This document shows, in pieces, positions 8,645 to 18,140 of a stretch of 62,570 bases of DNA. The notes beneath the pieces were generated by a model. That model saw nothing but the letters and a program-made list of their open reading frames with translations, did not search any database and was not told where the DNA came from. A program made the translations under genes and the position numbers. The DNA is taken from assembly GCA_001917175.1 (NCBI GenBank), contig MNTV01000037.1, forward strand, positions 1 to 62,570. The letters run 5' to 3'. This DNA is from Azospirillum sp. 51_20 (GTDB taxonomy: Bacteria; Pseudomonadota; Alphaproteobacteria; RF32; CAG-239). Position 1 is the stretch's first letter; each line of letters begins with the position of its first letter.

Positions 8645-9793
8645 ATGAGCGACGACGGCAAAAAAAAGGACGCGGGCCGGTTTTCGGTTTTGTTTTTTGT
8701 GGTTTTGATTGTTGCCGGTTATTTTGCCTGGCAGCATTACAAAAAAACGCCGGAGACGGCGGAAGAGGCCGTCGAGCGTACGGTTTCGGCGGCACCGCTG
8801 ATTGAGCGGGAAGCAGAGGTTGAAAAAAACTACATCGGTTACGTGACGCCGGTTCATGACGTCAGCGTGCGGCCGTACATCAGCGGTTTTGTCGACGAGA
8901 TCCGGGTGAAGGGCGGTTCCGAGGTGAAGGCCGGCGACGTGATGGTGATTATCGACCAGGCCGAATACAAGGCCAGGCTTGACGCCGCCAAGGCCGCGGT
9001 TGCTCAGGCCGAGGCCAGTTTCAACAACAGCAGCGTTTATTATCAGCGGATGCAGAAGGCAGGCGCGCGGGCGGTTTCAAAAACCGAACTGGACAACGCC
9101 AAGGCTTCGTTCCTGTCGGCGGAGGCCGCTTTGGAACAGGCCAAAGCCGCTCTGGCGGAGGCGCAGGTAAATTACGACTATACGGTGATCCGGGCGACGA
9201 TTGACGGAGTTGTCGGCGACGTGCCGCTTTCCAAGGGAGATTACGTGTCGCCGGAAAACGTGTTGCTGACAGTAATCCAGTATAATCCGATCCGGGTCGT
9301 GTTTTCGATTACCGACAAGGATTATCTGGAGGAAGCCGGCCGCCCGGAAATGTTTGCGGGCGAAACTCTTCGGCTGAAACTGGCCGACGGCGCCGTTTAT
9401 CCGCAGACGGGGACTTTCGGCTACGTTGACAACCAAATCGACAAAAGCACCAATTCGATTGCGGTTTATGCAGATTTTGCCAACCCGGACAAGCGGCTTG
9501 TCGCCAACGCTTACGTAAATGTGCTGGTGGAGAAAAAATACCGCGGCATGGTTGTGCGCAAGGATCTGGTTTATATCGAACCGGACGGCAGTTATATCTA
9601 TGTGGCCGGCGCAAACGGGGTAGTGAAGACGGCGGTTAATATTTTGAGCGAATACGGCAACAACAACTACATACTCAAAAACACTTTTACGCCCGGCGAA
9701 AGTATTGTGCTGGACAAGATGGGTGCGGGGGATGAGGGACACAAGTTTAAAATCGTGATGGAGGGCGCTGCGGCGGCCGGGGAGAAAAACTGA
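8645..9793 (+). CDS. RND efflux periplasmic adaptor (membrane fusion protein)
   Basis: This is the adaptor that bridges an RND pump and an outer-membrane channel. A short charged N-terminus leads into one membrane anchor (FSVLFFVVLIVAGYFA). Next come the split lipoyl domain (VSVRPYISGFVDEIRVKGGSEVKAGD and YTVIRATIDGVVGDVPLSKGD), an alanine-rich alpha-helical hairpin between them, and the beta-barrel and membrane-proximal domains. I start at the ATG at 8645; an in-frame TTG at 8624 is an alternative. Its TGA overlaps the ATG of the pump gene (TGATG). The family is certain; the substrate cannot be read from sequence. Confidence 0.94.
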   Translation: MSDDGKKKDAGRFSVLFFVVLIVAGYFAWQHYKKTPETAEEAVERTVSAAPLIEREAEVEKNYIGYVTPVHDVSVRPYISGFVDEIRVKGGSEVKAGDVMVIIDQAEYKARLDAAKAAVAQAEASFNNSSVYYQRMQKAGARAVSKTELDNAKASFLSAEAALEQAKAALAEAQVNYDYTVIRATIDGVVGDVPLSKGDYVSPENVLLTVIQYNPIRVVFSITDKDYLEEAGRPEMFAGETLRLKLADGAVYPQTGTFGYVDNQIDKSTNSIAVYADFANPDKRLVANAYVNVLVEKKYRGMVVRKDLVYIEPDGSYIYVAGANGVVKTAVNILSEYGNNNYILKNTFTPGESIVLDKMGAGDEGHKFKIVMEGAAAAGEKN

Positions 9794-12700
9794 TGTTTTC
9801 TGAGTATTTTATTGATCGGCCGCGGTTTGCCGGCGTGATTTCGATTATCATGATTCTGCTCGGGCTGCTGGCGATTGCGGTGCTGCCGGTTTCGCAATAT
9901 CCGGAAATTACGCCGCCGCAGATCGTGGTCAGCACCACCTATCCCGGCGCCAGCGCCCAGGTGGTGATCGATACGGTGGCGGTGCCGGTGGAAAACCAGA
10001 TCAACGGCGTGGAAAACATGCTGTATATGACGTCAAGTTCCAACGACGACGGCAGTTACAAGCTGACGATCACCTTTAACATCGGCACCGATCCGGACAT
10101 TGCCCAGGTGAAGGTGCAGAACCGCCTGAACCAGGTGATGTCGCAATTGCCGGAAATTGTTCAGCAGCAGGGGCTGGAGGTGAATACCCAGATGTCCAAC
10201 ATGCTGGCGCTTTTGGCGCTGCGTTCGCCGCAGAACACTTATGACGACCTCTATCTGAGCAACTATGCCTACGCCAATCTGAAAAATCCGCTGTCGCGGG
10301 TGGACGGTATCGGCGACGTGCAGATTTTCGGTCCTCAGTACAGCATGCGCGTCTGGCTGAAACCGGAAAAGCTGTCTTCTTTGGGGCTGACCAGTTCGGA
10401 CATTGTGCAGATTATCGAAAGCCAGAACGTGCAGGCCTCAATCGGCGGCATCGGCACCGCGCCCAGCCCGGCCGGCACCAATCAGGTTTTGTCGCTGACC
10501 GCCAAAGGTCTGCTCAATACGGTGGAAGATTTTGACAACATTGTGGTGGCCACTTCGGAAAACGGCGGCCTGGTGCGTCTGAAAGACGTGGCGAGGGTGG
10601 AACTCGGCGCCGACACCTATACCATGAACGCCAAATTTGACAATGCGCCGGCGGTAATCATGTCGCTCAGCCAGACGCCGGGTTCCAATTCGCTCAACAT
10701 CATGGACAACGTGGCCAAGGCGATTGCCGATCTGCAAACTTCGTTTGACAACGACATGGAACTGAAAATCGCCTACGATTCCACGCTTTACGTCCGTTCA
10801 TCGATCGCCGGTATCATTGAAACGCTGGTCATTACCTTTGCCCTGGTGGTGCTGGTAACTTATGTTTTTTTGCAGAAGGCCAAGACCACCCTTATTCCGC
10901 TGATTACCATTCCGGTGTCGCTGATCGCCACTTTCGGCGTTATTTATCTGCTGGGGTTTGACATCAATATTCTTACTTTGTTTGCCATGATCCTGGCGAT
11001 CGGGCTGGTGGTGGACGACGCCATCATCGTGGTTGAGCGGGTGCAGTATCTGATGGTTTACGAGAAAATGGATTCTCATGCCGCGTCGGTGAAGGCGATG
11101 CAGCAGATCGGCAGTGCGATTGTTGCCACCACGTTCGTGTTGTTGTCGATTTTTGTGCCGGTAGGGTTGATGGCCGGCATTACCGGCAAAATTTACCAGC
11201 AGTTTGCGGTGACGATTGCAACCGCGATTATCTTTTCCGCTTTCAACGCGCTGACGCTCAGTCCGTCGTTGTGCGCGATTTTCTTAAAAGGCGACGAAGA
11301 AGACAAGCCGCGCGGATTTTTCAAATGGTTTGACGACATGATCGACAAAATGAAAGAGAAATATCTCGGCGCGGTCGGTTTCTTTTCCGCCAAATTGCCG
11401 GTTACGGTTGCGGTGACGGCGGGCATCATCGTTCTTTTGGCCGGCGGTTTCAAGCTGACGCCGACGTCGTTTCTGCCGGAAGAGGACCAGGGCATTATTT
11501 TTGCCAATTTGCAGCTGTCCAACACCGCCAGCATCAACCAGACCGGCGAAATGCTGGCGGAAGTGGCGGACAAGGCGATGAAGATCGACGGCGTGCGCTA
11601 TTTTATCAGCGTTGCCGGCTACAGTCTTCTGGGCGGCGCCGGAGAAAACGTGGCAATGGGCGTGATCGGGCTGGAACCTTGGGCCGAGCGGACTTCTCCC
11701 GGGCTTTCGATCGACGCGATCACGGCGGAGCTGACAAAGGCGACCGCGGAGATGAAAAACGTGAGCATCAACTATTTTGCGCCGCCGGCGATTCCCGGCA
11801 TCGGCAACAGCAGCGGCCTGTCGCTCGAATTTCTGGCGATCGACCAGAGCCTCGGGTCAAACGAGATGTTTGAAAAACTGCAGCAGTTCCTTTACAAGCT
11901 GAATTCCGATCCGGCGCTTTCCTATGCCTTCAGCGTTTATACCGCCGATACGCCGCACGTTTATCTCGACATTGACCGCACCAAGCTGGAATCGTACCGG
12001 ATACGGGTGTCCGATTTGTTTGCCGTGCTGCAAAACAACCTCGGTTCGCGTTATGTCAACAATATTACCCTGACCGGGCAGATCAACAAAGTGATCATTC
12101 AGGCTGACTATACCTACCGCGGCAAAGTGGATGACGTGAAAAACATGTATGTGCGTTCAAGCACCGGACAGATGATCAAAATCGGCAGTTTTGCCGATGT
12201 CAGAATCGTCATGCTGCCGAAAATCATCAATCGCTACAATCAGTATACGGATGCCTCAATCACCGCTTCCGCGGCGGAAGGCGTCAGCACCGGAACCGCA
12301 ATCGGGGCGGTGGAAAAAACGGCCAAGGAAATTCTTGATCCGGCCGACTACAAGATTGCCTGGACCGGCCTCAGCCTGCAGGAAGTGGAAGCGGCCGGAC
12401 TGGTTGTTTTCCTGATTATGCTGGCAATGGTGTTTTGCTATCTGTTTTTGGTGGCGCTTTATGAAAGCTGGATGCTGGCCTTTTCGGTTATGTTTTCCAC
12501 CCTTTTTGCCATTCTCGGCGCGTTGGCCGGGCTGCATCTGATGGGGCAGCCGCTGAGCATTTACGCCCAGCTGGGGTTGGTAATGCTGATCGGTCTGGCG
12601 GCCAAAAACGCGATTTTGATCGTTGAATTTACCAAGGCCTACCGCGAAGGCGGCGACAGCATTCTTGATGCGGCGGTCAAAGGGGCGTCGGAACGTTTCC

Positions 12701-12948
12701 GGGCGGTGCTGATGACGGCGCTGACCTTTATTCTCGGCGTGTTTCCGATGATTGTGGCCAAAGGTGCCGGCGCTTCGAGCCAGATTGCGATCGGCACCTC
12801 GGTGTTTTACGGCATGATTGCCGCAACGGTAATCGGCATTATCTTTATCCCCGCCTATTTTGCCCTGTTTGAGGAAATCAAGGAACGGGCCGGCGGCGGG
12901 TCGGAACGGCAGAAGAAAAAAAGCGGCAGGAAAGGAGGATCGAAATGA
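9793..12948 (+). CDS. RND efflux transporter, HAE1 (AcrB/MexB-like) family
   Basis: This proton-driven inner-membrane pump probably exports hydrophobic or amphiphilic drugs. It has the full duplicated RND architecture in 1051 residues: twelve transmembrane helices and two large periplasmic porter loops. The N-terminal TM1 begins FIDRPRFAGVISIIM. The TM4 proton-relay aspartates are in GLVVDDAIIVVE, and the matching TM10-11 region includes GLAAKNAILIVEF. VQNRLNQVMSQLP and TSFLPEEDQG are family hallmarks. It overlaps the adaptor by 1 bp and the channel gene by 4 bp, so all three are translationally coupled. No dedicated regulator is adjacent. Confidence 0.96.
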   Translation: MFSEYFIDRPRFAGVISIIMILLGLLAIAVLPVSQYPEITPPQIVVSTTYPGASAQVVIDTVAVPVENQINGVENMLYMTSSSNDDGSYKLTITFNIGTDPDIAQVKVQNRLNQVMSQLPEIVQQQGLEVNTQMSNMLALLALRSPQNTYDDLYLSNYAYANLKNPLSRVDGIGDVQIFGPQYSMRVWLKPEKLSSLGLTSSDIVQIIESQNVQASIGGIGTAPSPAGTNQVLSLTAKGLLNTVEDFDNIVVATSENGGLVRLKDVARVELGADTYTMNAKFDNAPAVIMSLSQTPGSNSLNIMDNVAKAIADLQTSFDNDMELKIAYDSTLYVRSSIAGIIETLVITFALVVLVTYVFLQKAKTTLIPLITIPVSLIATFGVIYLLGFDINILTLFAMILAIGLVVDDAIIVVERVQYLMVYEKMDSHAASVKAMQQIGSAIVATTFVLLSIFVPVGLMAGITGKIYQQFAVTIATAIIFSAFNALTLSPSLCAIFLKGDEEDKPRGFFKWFDDMIDKMKEKYLGAVGFFSAKLPVTVAVTAGIIVLLAGGFKLTPTSFLPEEDQGIIFANLQLSNTASINQTGEMLAEVADKAMKIDGVRYFISVAGYSLLGGAGENVAMGVIGLEPWAERTSPGLSIDAITAELTKATAEMKNVSINYFAPPAIPGIGNSSGLSLEFLAIDQSLGSNEMFEKLQQFLYKLNSDPALSYAFSVYTADTPHVYLDIDRTKLESYRIRVSDLFAVLQNNLGSRYVNNITLTGQINKVIIQADYTYRGKVDDVKNMYVRSSTGQMIKIGSFADVRIVMLPKIINRYNQYTDASITASAAEGVSTGTAIGAVEKTAKEILDPADYKIAWTGLSLQEVEAAGLVVFLIMLAMVFCYLFLVALYESWMLAFSVMFSTLFAILGALAGLHLMGQPLSIYAQLGLVMLIGLAAKNAILIVEFTKAYREGGDSILDAAVKGASERFRAVLMTALTFILGVFPMIVAKGAGASSQIAIGTSVFYGMIAATVIGIIFIPAYFALFEEIKERAGGGSERQKKKSGRKGGSK

Positions 12949-14342
12949 ACGGCAGACATTGGGCGTTGGTTTCGCTGCTGGCGGCAGCCTCCTGTACGGT
13001 CGGTCCCGATTACGTGCGGCCGGAGTTTTTTGACGACGGGCAGCTGTCCGCCGCTTTGGAAGCCGGCAGCGGCGAAAGTTTTCCGATTTCCGTGCGCTGG
13101 TACCGGCAGTTTGAGGACGAAACCCTGAACGGGCTGGTCGGGCGGGCGCTCGCCGGCAGTCCGAACGTGCAGATTGCGGTGCAGAAGCTGAAGCAGGCGC
13201 GCTATACGCTGATGATTAACGAGGCGGAATTTCTGCCCCGGCTCAATGCCGACGGCGGTTATGACTACAATTATCTTGCCAACGGCAAAAATCTGCCGCG
13301 GACGGTGGAGGATTATTACAAGGCCGGCCTGGACGCTTCCTGGGAGATTGACATCTGGGGCGGCGGCCGGCGTCTGAATGAGGAATCGCGGGCATTGATG
13401 CGGGCGGCGGCGGATAATCTGGTCAATGTTATGCTCTCGATGACGGCTGAAACGGCAAGTGATTACATCGGATTGAAAACGGCGCAGGAACAGCTGCGGA
13501 TCACTAAGGAAAACCTGCGTTTGCAGCAGGACATTTATCAGACGGTAAAGGAAAAGTATGATAACGGCCTGGCCGACGATGCGGCGCTGAATCAGGCGGA
13601 ATTTGCGGTGCAGACGACCAAAGCGCTGCTGCCGGCCTTGGAACAGCAGGAGGAGAGCTATAAAAACGCGCTGGCGGTTTTGCTCGGCGTGCTGCCGGGC
13701 AGTTTGACGGGGCTGGACGACGACGGGGACAACCTTATCGGCCGTCCGTTCTTTTTCCATGTTGAAAATCTGTATAATTTTCCGCTTGCGGCGGTGCGCA
13801 ACCGTCCCGATGTGCGGATGGCGGAAAATTCGCTGATTGCCAAAAACGCGGCGATCGGTCAGGCGGTGGCGGAACTGTTTCCGAACGTGAGCATCGGCGG
13901 CGTCCTCGGCTGGCAGGCCAAACATTTTTCCGGTCTCGGTTCGTCTTCGGCCGCGGCATACGGCTTTACGCCCGCAGTATCGCTGCCGCTGTTTAATTTC
14001 GGACAACTGATCAATCAGGTCAAACTGAACCGGGAAGTGAAGGAAGAATATGTTTACCTGTATAAAAACACGCTGCTCGGTGCGGTGGAGGAAGTGAAAA
14101 ACGCGACCGTCGCCGTGCGCAAGGAATATGAGCGTTATCAGGCGTTGTCAAAGTCGGTGCGCAACATGCAGCGGGTGCTTTCTTCCATGCGCGACAAATA
14201 CAGGGAAGGGCTGATCGAGTTCAGCGACATGCTGACGACCGAACAGAATCTGCTCACTGCGCAAAACAACCTGGCCGCTTCCGGCGGTACCGTCTACCGC
14301 AATATCATCACTTTTTACAAAGCGGTCGGCGGCGGTTATTGA
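12945..14342 (+). CDS. Efflux outer-membrane channel lipoprotein (NodT/OprM family)
   Basis: This is the TolC-type outer-membrane factor that completes the tripartite pump. The N-terminus is a lipoprotein signal with a probable lipid-accepting Cys17 (LLAAASC), followed by TVGPDYVRPE, the usual start of mature OprM/NodT proteins. Two repeats of the OEP domain follow. The segment GLDASWEIDIWGGGRRLNE is the classic family motif, and a second block, PAVSLPLFNFGQL, lies in repeat two. At 465 residues it is of normal length. It begins with ATGA overlap on the pump gene. Confidence 0.94.
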   Translation: MNGRHWALVSLLAAASCTVGPDYVRPEFFDDGQLSAALEAGSGESFPISVRWYRQFEDETLNGLVGRALAGSPNVQIAVQKLKQARYTLMINEAEFLPRLNADGGYDYNYLANGKNLPRTVEDYYKAGLDASWEIDIWGGGRRLNEESRALMRAAADNLVNVMLSMTAETASDYIGLKTAQEQLRITKENLRLQQDIYQTVKEKYDNGLADDAALNQAEFAVQTTKALLPALEQQEESYKNALAVLLGVLPGSLTGLDDDGDNLIGRPFFFHVENLYNFPLAAVRNRPDVRMAENSLIAKNAAIGQAVAELFPNVSIGGVLGWQAKHFSGLGSSSAAAYGFTPAVSLPLFNFGQLINQVKLNREVKEEYVYLYKNTLLGAVEEVKNATVAVRKEYERYQALSKSVRNMQRVLSSMRDKYREGLIEFSDMLTTEQNLLTAQNNLAASGGTVYRNIITFYKAVGGGY

Positions 14343-14346
14343 ACGC

Positions 14347-14778
14347 TCAGTTTGAACGGCCGTGCAGCCGGATGTTGGTAATTTCCGGTATTTCATACGA
14401 ACGGATGGTGTAGCCTTTGCTTTTCATGCAGTCGCTGTAATCGCCCGGATCGACGTCGGCGTCGTCACGCAGATAGTTGACGATCAGCGGCTGGGCGCCG
14501 GGGTAGGGGATATAAGTTGCCCAGATGCCTTTGTCGGCGTCCCAGTCGGCGCGGATGGCCAGCTTTTGTTCTTCGGTGTAGAACATGGAATGCCACAGGG
14601 TTTTCATCCGCGGCATCATGCTGAAGGATTCCGCTTCGCGCATGCAGGCGTTGTGATCGCGGGCAAATTTTTCAATTCCGGTGTTGTAGCGTTCCCAATG
14701 GTAGACAACGGATCCGTCGCCGGAAGCGCAGGCGGAAAGCAAAGGGAGAGCGGCAAAGAAGAACAAAATTTTTTTCAT
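14347..14778 (-). CDS. Small putative lipoprotein, unknown function
   Basis: A 143-residue protein with a lipoprotein signal peptide: MKKILFFFAALPLLSACAS, lipid-accepting Cys at about residue 17. The mature part contains ACMREAESFSM and DCMKSKGYTIRSYEIP, a pattern of spaced cysteines and short helices seen in many small outer-membrane lipoproteins. I do not recognise a specific family. It starts 2 bp after the stop of the GST gene, so the two are co-transcribed. A longer in-frame start exists upstream inside the GST gene, but the signal peptide fixes the start here. Confidence 0.8.
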   Translation of the reverse strand: MKKILFFFAALPLLSACASGDGSVVYHWERYNTGIEKFARDHNACMREAESFSMMPRMKTLWHSMFYTEEQKLAIRADWDADKGIWATYIPYPGAQPLIVNYLRDDADVDPGDYSDCMKSKGYTIRSYEIPEITNIRLHGRSN

Positions 14779-14780
14779 GT

Positions 14781-15446
14781 TTAAAAATCCAGGTTGGCAT
14801 AATGTTTGGCAGGGAGAATTCCCTTGATGTTGTCTTTTAAAATGTCTTTGAAAGCGGGGCGGGACTTGATTTTCGAATACCACAGCCGGGCGTTTTTGTA
14901 GCCTTCCCACGGCACGTCCCCCAGATAGTCGATGATCGAAAGATGAGCGGCGGCGGCGACGTCGGCCAGCGAAAAACTGCTGCCGGCCAGATAATTGCGG
15001 GATTCGCAAAGCCAGTCGATGTATTCCATGTGAAAATTGAGGTTGTTCAACGCGGTTTTCAGAACCTTTGAATCGGGAGCAAGGCCTTTGCCGAAGCGTT
15101 TGAACACTTTTTCGTTGATCAGACTGCGGCCGACTTCGCGCTCGAATTTCAGGTCAAACCATTCGGTTAAACGCCGGATTTCGGCTTTCTGCCGGGCATC
15201 GCCGCCGATCAGACGCACGTCGGGGTTGACTTCTTCCAGAAATTCGGTGATGGCGTAGTTGCCGGCGATGACGTTGCCGTCAAAAATGAAAATCGGCAGC
15301 TCTCCGGCGACGTTGAGCTTGTATATTTCCGGCGACAGGTTCCAGGGTTCTTCTTCCCTTAAGACAAACAAAATGCGCTTTTCCGCCATCAGCAGGCGGA
15401 TTTTGCGCGATATGGCAGATACCGGATGATGTATCAGAAGAACCAT
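14781..15446 (-). CDS. Glutathione S-transferase family protein
   Basis: A cytosolic two-domain GST-fold protein of 221 residues. The N-terminal thioredoxin-like domain has the SxxSRKIR-type start and the VAGELPIFIFDGNVIAGNYAI segment, where the cis-proline and glutathione-binding E/N residues lie. The all-alpha C-terminal domain carries SFSLADVAAAAHL, the conserved N-capping motif. The preferred substrate cannot be inferred. It is followed immediately by the small lipoprotein gene. Confidence is high for the family and low for the role. Confidence 0.9.
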   Translation of the reverse strand: MVLLIHHPVSAISRKIRLLMAEKRILFVLREEEPWNLSPEIYKLNVAGELPIFIFDGNVIAGNYAITEFLEEVNPDVRLIGGDARQKAEIRRLTEWFDLKFEREVGRSLINEKVFKRFGKGLAPDSKVLKTALNNLNFHMEYIDWLCESRNYLAGSSFSLADVAAAAHLSIIDYLGDVPWEGYKNARLWYSKIKSRPAFKDILKDNIKGILPAKHYANLDF

Positions 15447-15574
15447 GTGTTTTATTACCCCCGTTTTTGAAATTGCACCGGTTTTTTGTATAATTTAGCA
15501 ATTTGTTTGTCCGAGGTCAAGTGCTACCTGCGGGTAAACGAAAACTGTCCGCAAACGGGAGAAGCGCGGTTGCT

Positions 15575-16435
15575 TCATTCCGGCGTTTTTTCCGCCGGCG
15601 GGGTTTCGCCGGGGAGAAAAGAGGGAGGAACCGTGCCGGCGTATTTTTCAACCACGCCGTTGACGATGTCTTCCATGTCTTTTTTTATCTTTTCTTTGAT
15701 TTCCGGCTTTTCCAGCATTTTGCTCAAGGTGTGCGACAGGTATTCGCGGTGGACGGAAGCTTTGGAAATGCCGATAAAAACCGGCATGGTCCAGAGGCTT
15801 TGTCTGGAGAACGCGACCTGATGGCGAAGTCCGAGCTTGGCGGTTTCTATGGTACCGAAATAGATGCTGGTAAGGACGTAGTCTATTTCACCGCGGATCA
15901 GTTTGCCGTAAAGTTCGTAGGAGGTATCCACATATTCGATTTGAAAGTCTTTTAATTTGTCGTTGATGTAATCGCTGAAACGTTCTTTGGAATGGATCGC
16001 GCCTTTTAAGGGCTTCAGATCCTGAACCGAACGGACGGCGCTCATTTTGGACGGCAGCATGGCCAGATGAATCGGATTGTCGATGGCGGCCGGATAGATG
16101 AATTTAAGATCGGCGTAGAGGCTGGTTTCGGCATACATGCCGAGAACCACGTCGGCTTCGCCTTTGCCGGCCTCGCGGATGGTGTCCTCATAACTCATGC
16201 TGACCGGCAGGTAGTCGAGAACGTATTGGCCGTAGTCGGAAAAATATTCGATAAAGGATTTGAAAACGCCGGAATAGACGTTGTTTTCGTATTGTCCGAA
16301 AGGATAATAGTCGAAAAAACCGGTAACGTGCAGTTTTTCCTGAGTGCGGCTTTTTATCTGTTCAAATTCCACCTGGGCAAAAGCGGCGGAAGCGAAAGCA
16401 GAGAAGAAAACGGCGAGGGTCAGCAGTTTTTTCAT
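15575..16435 (-). CDS. Periplasmic substrate-binding protein, family 3-like
   Basis: A 286-residue exported protein with a signal peptide cleaved after AAFA, near residue 20. The mature part resembles family-3 solute-binding proteins (PBPb/SBP_bac_3): VTGFFDYYPFGQ at the start, GEADVVLGMYAETSLYAD in the lobe-1 region, and RGEIDYVLTSIYFG near lobe 2. No transporter permease or ATPase is adjacent, so it may work with a distant ABC system or act as a sensor or scavenger. It lies 15 bp after ispA, where dxs is often found in other proteobacteria. Confidence 0.82.
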   Translation of the reverse strand: MKKLLTLAVFFSAFASAAFAQVEFEQIKSRTQEKLHVTGFFDYYPFGQYENNVYSGVFKSFIEYFSDYGQYVLDYLPVSMSYEDTIREAGKGEADVVLGMYAETSLYADLKFIYPAAIDNPIHLAMLPSKMSAVRSVQDLKPLKGAIHSKERFSDYINDKLKDFQIEYVDTSYELYGKLIRGEIDYVLTSIYFGTIETAKLGLRHQVAFSRQSLWTMPVFIGISKASVHREYLSHTLSKMLEKPEIKEKIKKDMEDIVNGVVEKYAGTVPPSFLPGETPPAEKTPE

Positions 16436-16450
16436 TTTCCGGGTTCTCCT

Positions 16451-17359
16451 TCAATGTTGGCGTTCAATAATATAAGAGGCCAGGTTTTGCAGATTCCGGG
16501 CGTGGCTGCCGAAGACGGCGACGTCTTCGCGCGCGGCGGCCGTCAGTTCGGCGGCGATCCGCCGGGCGTTTTCCAGTCCGTAGAGGCTGACGAAAGTGAG
16601 CTTGTTTTGCTTTTCGTCCTTGTGCAGGGTTTTGCCCATGGTTCTCTCATCGCCGGTAACGTCCAAAATGTCGTCGGCAATCTGAAAGGCGATGCCGATC
16701 CGGCGCGAATAGCTGATCAGCGCTTTTGTCTGCTCTTCGTCCGCACCGCCGAGAGCGGCGCCGGCTTCCACCGCATAGCGCAGCAGGCGGCCGGTTTTCA
16801 TCTCTTCGATATGGCGGATCAGGTCTTCCTTGTCGTTGTCTTTGACGCTGTAGGCGGCGCCGATCAGATCAAGCATTTGCCCGGCGACCATGCCGTTGAA
16901 GGCGCCTGCCGCGTTGGCCAGCATTTCGATCAGGTAACAGCGGACGGCGGGATTGGCGGCTGTCGATGGACGGCTGAGTATTTCAAAGGCATAGGTCAGA
17001 AGACCGTCGCCGGCAATGATGGCGGTGGCTTCGTCAAACTGTTTGTGGCAGGTCGGAAAGCCCCGGCGCAGGTCGTCGTCGTCCATGGCCGGCAGGTCGT
17101 CATGGATGAGGGAGTAGGTGTGCAGCATTTCCAGCGCCATGGCGACGTTCAGGGATTGTTCGAAATCAATGCCGAAAAGTCCCGCCGTTTCGTAGGTGAG
17201 AAACGGACGCAGGCGTTTTCCGCCGCGGGTGAGCGAGTAGTGCATCGCTTCGCTTACGCGTTTTTCGTCGCCTTCGGGAAAGGGAAAAAAGCGGTCGATT
17301 TCCCGGTTGAAGCGGGCGGCGTATTGTTTTAAGACATCTTTAATGTCGTTTTCAGTCAT
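16451..17359 (-). CDS. ispA: Polyprenyl (farnesyl/geranyl) diphosphate synthase
   Basis: This trans-prenyltransferase condenses isopentenyl diphosphate with allylic diphosphates to make the C15 precursor of undecaprenyl phosphate and quinone tails. The first aspartate-rich motif is HDDLPAMDDDDLRRG and the second is AFQIADDILDVTGDE. THGGKRLRPFL-type residues appear as TRGGKRLRPFL near residue 45. At 302 residues it fits IspA. It overlaps xseB by 8 bp, the classic xseB-ispA order. Confidence 0.95.
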   Translation of the reverse strand: MTENDIKDVLKQYAARFNREIDRFFPFPEGDEKRVSEAMHYSLTRGGKRLRPFLTYETAGLFGIDFEQSLNVAMALEMLHTYSLIHDDLPAMDDDDLRRGFPTCHKQFDEATAIIAGDGLLTYAFEILSRPSTAANPAVRCYLIEMLANAAGAFNGMVAGQMLDLIGAAYSVKDNDKEDLIRHIEEMKTGRLLRYAVEAGAALGGADEEQTKALISYSRRIGIAFQIADDILDVTGDERTMGKTLHKDEKQNKLTFVSLYGLENARRIAAELTAAAREDVAVFGSHARNLQNLASYIIERQH

Positions 17360-17597
17360 CGTTCTTGTCCAGCGGGGTCAGCGAAGGCGTGCCGTCGGGG
17401 GCAACGACTATTTTTTCGATTTTCAATTTGGCTTCCTGAAGTTTCTTTTCGCAAAAGTTTTTCAGGCCGACCGCCTGTTCGTACGCGTTGACGGCGTCGT
17501 CCAGTTTGATTCTTCCGGCTTCCAGTTCGCGGACGATGGCTTCCAGGCGGGAAAGCGCCTCTTCAAAGCTTAATTCGCCGTTGTCTTCTGCTGACAT
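17352..17597 (-). CDS. xseB: Exodeoxyribonuclease VII small subunit
   Basis: An 81-residue helical protein that binds the large subunit XseA to form the exonuclease VII holoenzyme, which degrades single-stranded DNA. The family motif is SFEEALSRLEAIVRELEAG, followed by LDDAVNAYEQAVGLKNFCEKKL. I chose the ATG at 17597 because AAGGAG lies seven bases upstream; a longer frame begins in AT-rich leader DNA. ispA overlaps its 3' end. Confidence 0.95.
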   Translation of the reverse strand: MSAEDNGELSFEEALSRLEAIVRELEAGRIKLDDAVNAYEQAVGLKNFCEKKLQEAKLKIEKIVVAPDGTPSLTPLDKNDD

Positions 17598-17684
17598 TTG
17601 TTTACTCCTTGTATTAATAATAAATAATATTATTAGTTTAATTTTCAAATTTCAATACTAAATACATTGCATAACCGATATCTC

Positions 17685-17690
17685 TATAAT
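17685..17690 (+). promoter_or_regulatory. Probable -10 element of the ArsR-type gene
   Basis: A perfect TATAAT lies 28-33 bp upstream of the ATG at 17718, in an AT-rich divergent spacer. A strong -35 hexamer is not obvious at 17 bp. If the promoter is real, in-frame starts at 17667 would precede transcription, which supports the shorter protein. Confidence 0.45.
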
Positions 17691-17717
17691 CCGCTAGACA
17701 TGAAGGAGGATAAAACA

Positions 17718-17996
17718 ATGGAAAATCCGGCTGTGACTCAGGGGTCGAAACTGCTGAAGGCATTGGGTAACAAAAAACGCCTGGAAGTGATGTATATTCT
17801 CCGCGAAGGCGAACAAAAAGTCGGCGACCTGGAAAAAATCATCGGTCTCAGCCAGTCCGCTCTGTCGCAGCATCTGGCGGTTCTGCGGTCGGCCGGCATC
17901 GTCGATACCAGGCGGCAGGCGCAGGCCATTTACTATTCGGTTAAAAACGACAACGCCGTGCGGCTGCTGAAAATGTTGGACGACATTTACAACTGA
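17718..17996 (+). CDS. ArsR/SmtB-family winged-helix regulator
   Basis: A 92-residue winged helix-turn-helix protein. ALGNKKRLEVMYILREGEQ leads into the recognition helix (LSQSALSQHLAVLRSAGIV) and the wing (RRQAQAIYYSVKND). The usual metal box ELCVCDL is replaced by QKVGDLEKI with no cysteines, so metal sensing by that site is unlikely. The start at 17718 follows AAGGAGGA. It is divergent from xseB and has no clear target operon beside it. Confidence 0.9.
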   Translation: MENPAVTQGSKLLKALGNKKRLEVMYILREGEQKVGDLEKIIGLSQSALSQHLAVLRSAGIVDTRRQAQAIYYSVKNDNAVRLLKMLDDIYN

Positions 17997-18111
17997 GAGG
18001 GCTGATCGGACTTGCCGGCTTTTCTTCGAATTTTTGCATCCGGCGGCTGGCGGTGACGCCGGTTTTCGTTTCCCTGTCCGAAAAATGCCGCTCTTAAAAA
18101 GCGCTTATGGA

Positions 18112-18140
18112 AAAACCCCGGTTTCCCGGGGTTTTCTCTT
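18112..18140. terminator. Bidirectional terminator between convergent genes
   Basis: A perfect 10-bp stem (AAAACCCCGG / CCGGGGTTTT) with loop TTTC lies at 18112-18135. It has A/T ends that can serve both strands. It sits between the 3' ends of the ArsR-type gene (plus) and the coupling-protein gene (minus). Confidence 0.8.

Noticed and set aside
12855..14006. 383-codon minus-strand frame opposite the efflux channel gene
   Set aside because: It lies entirely within two certain, translationally coupled genes and has no domain.
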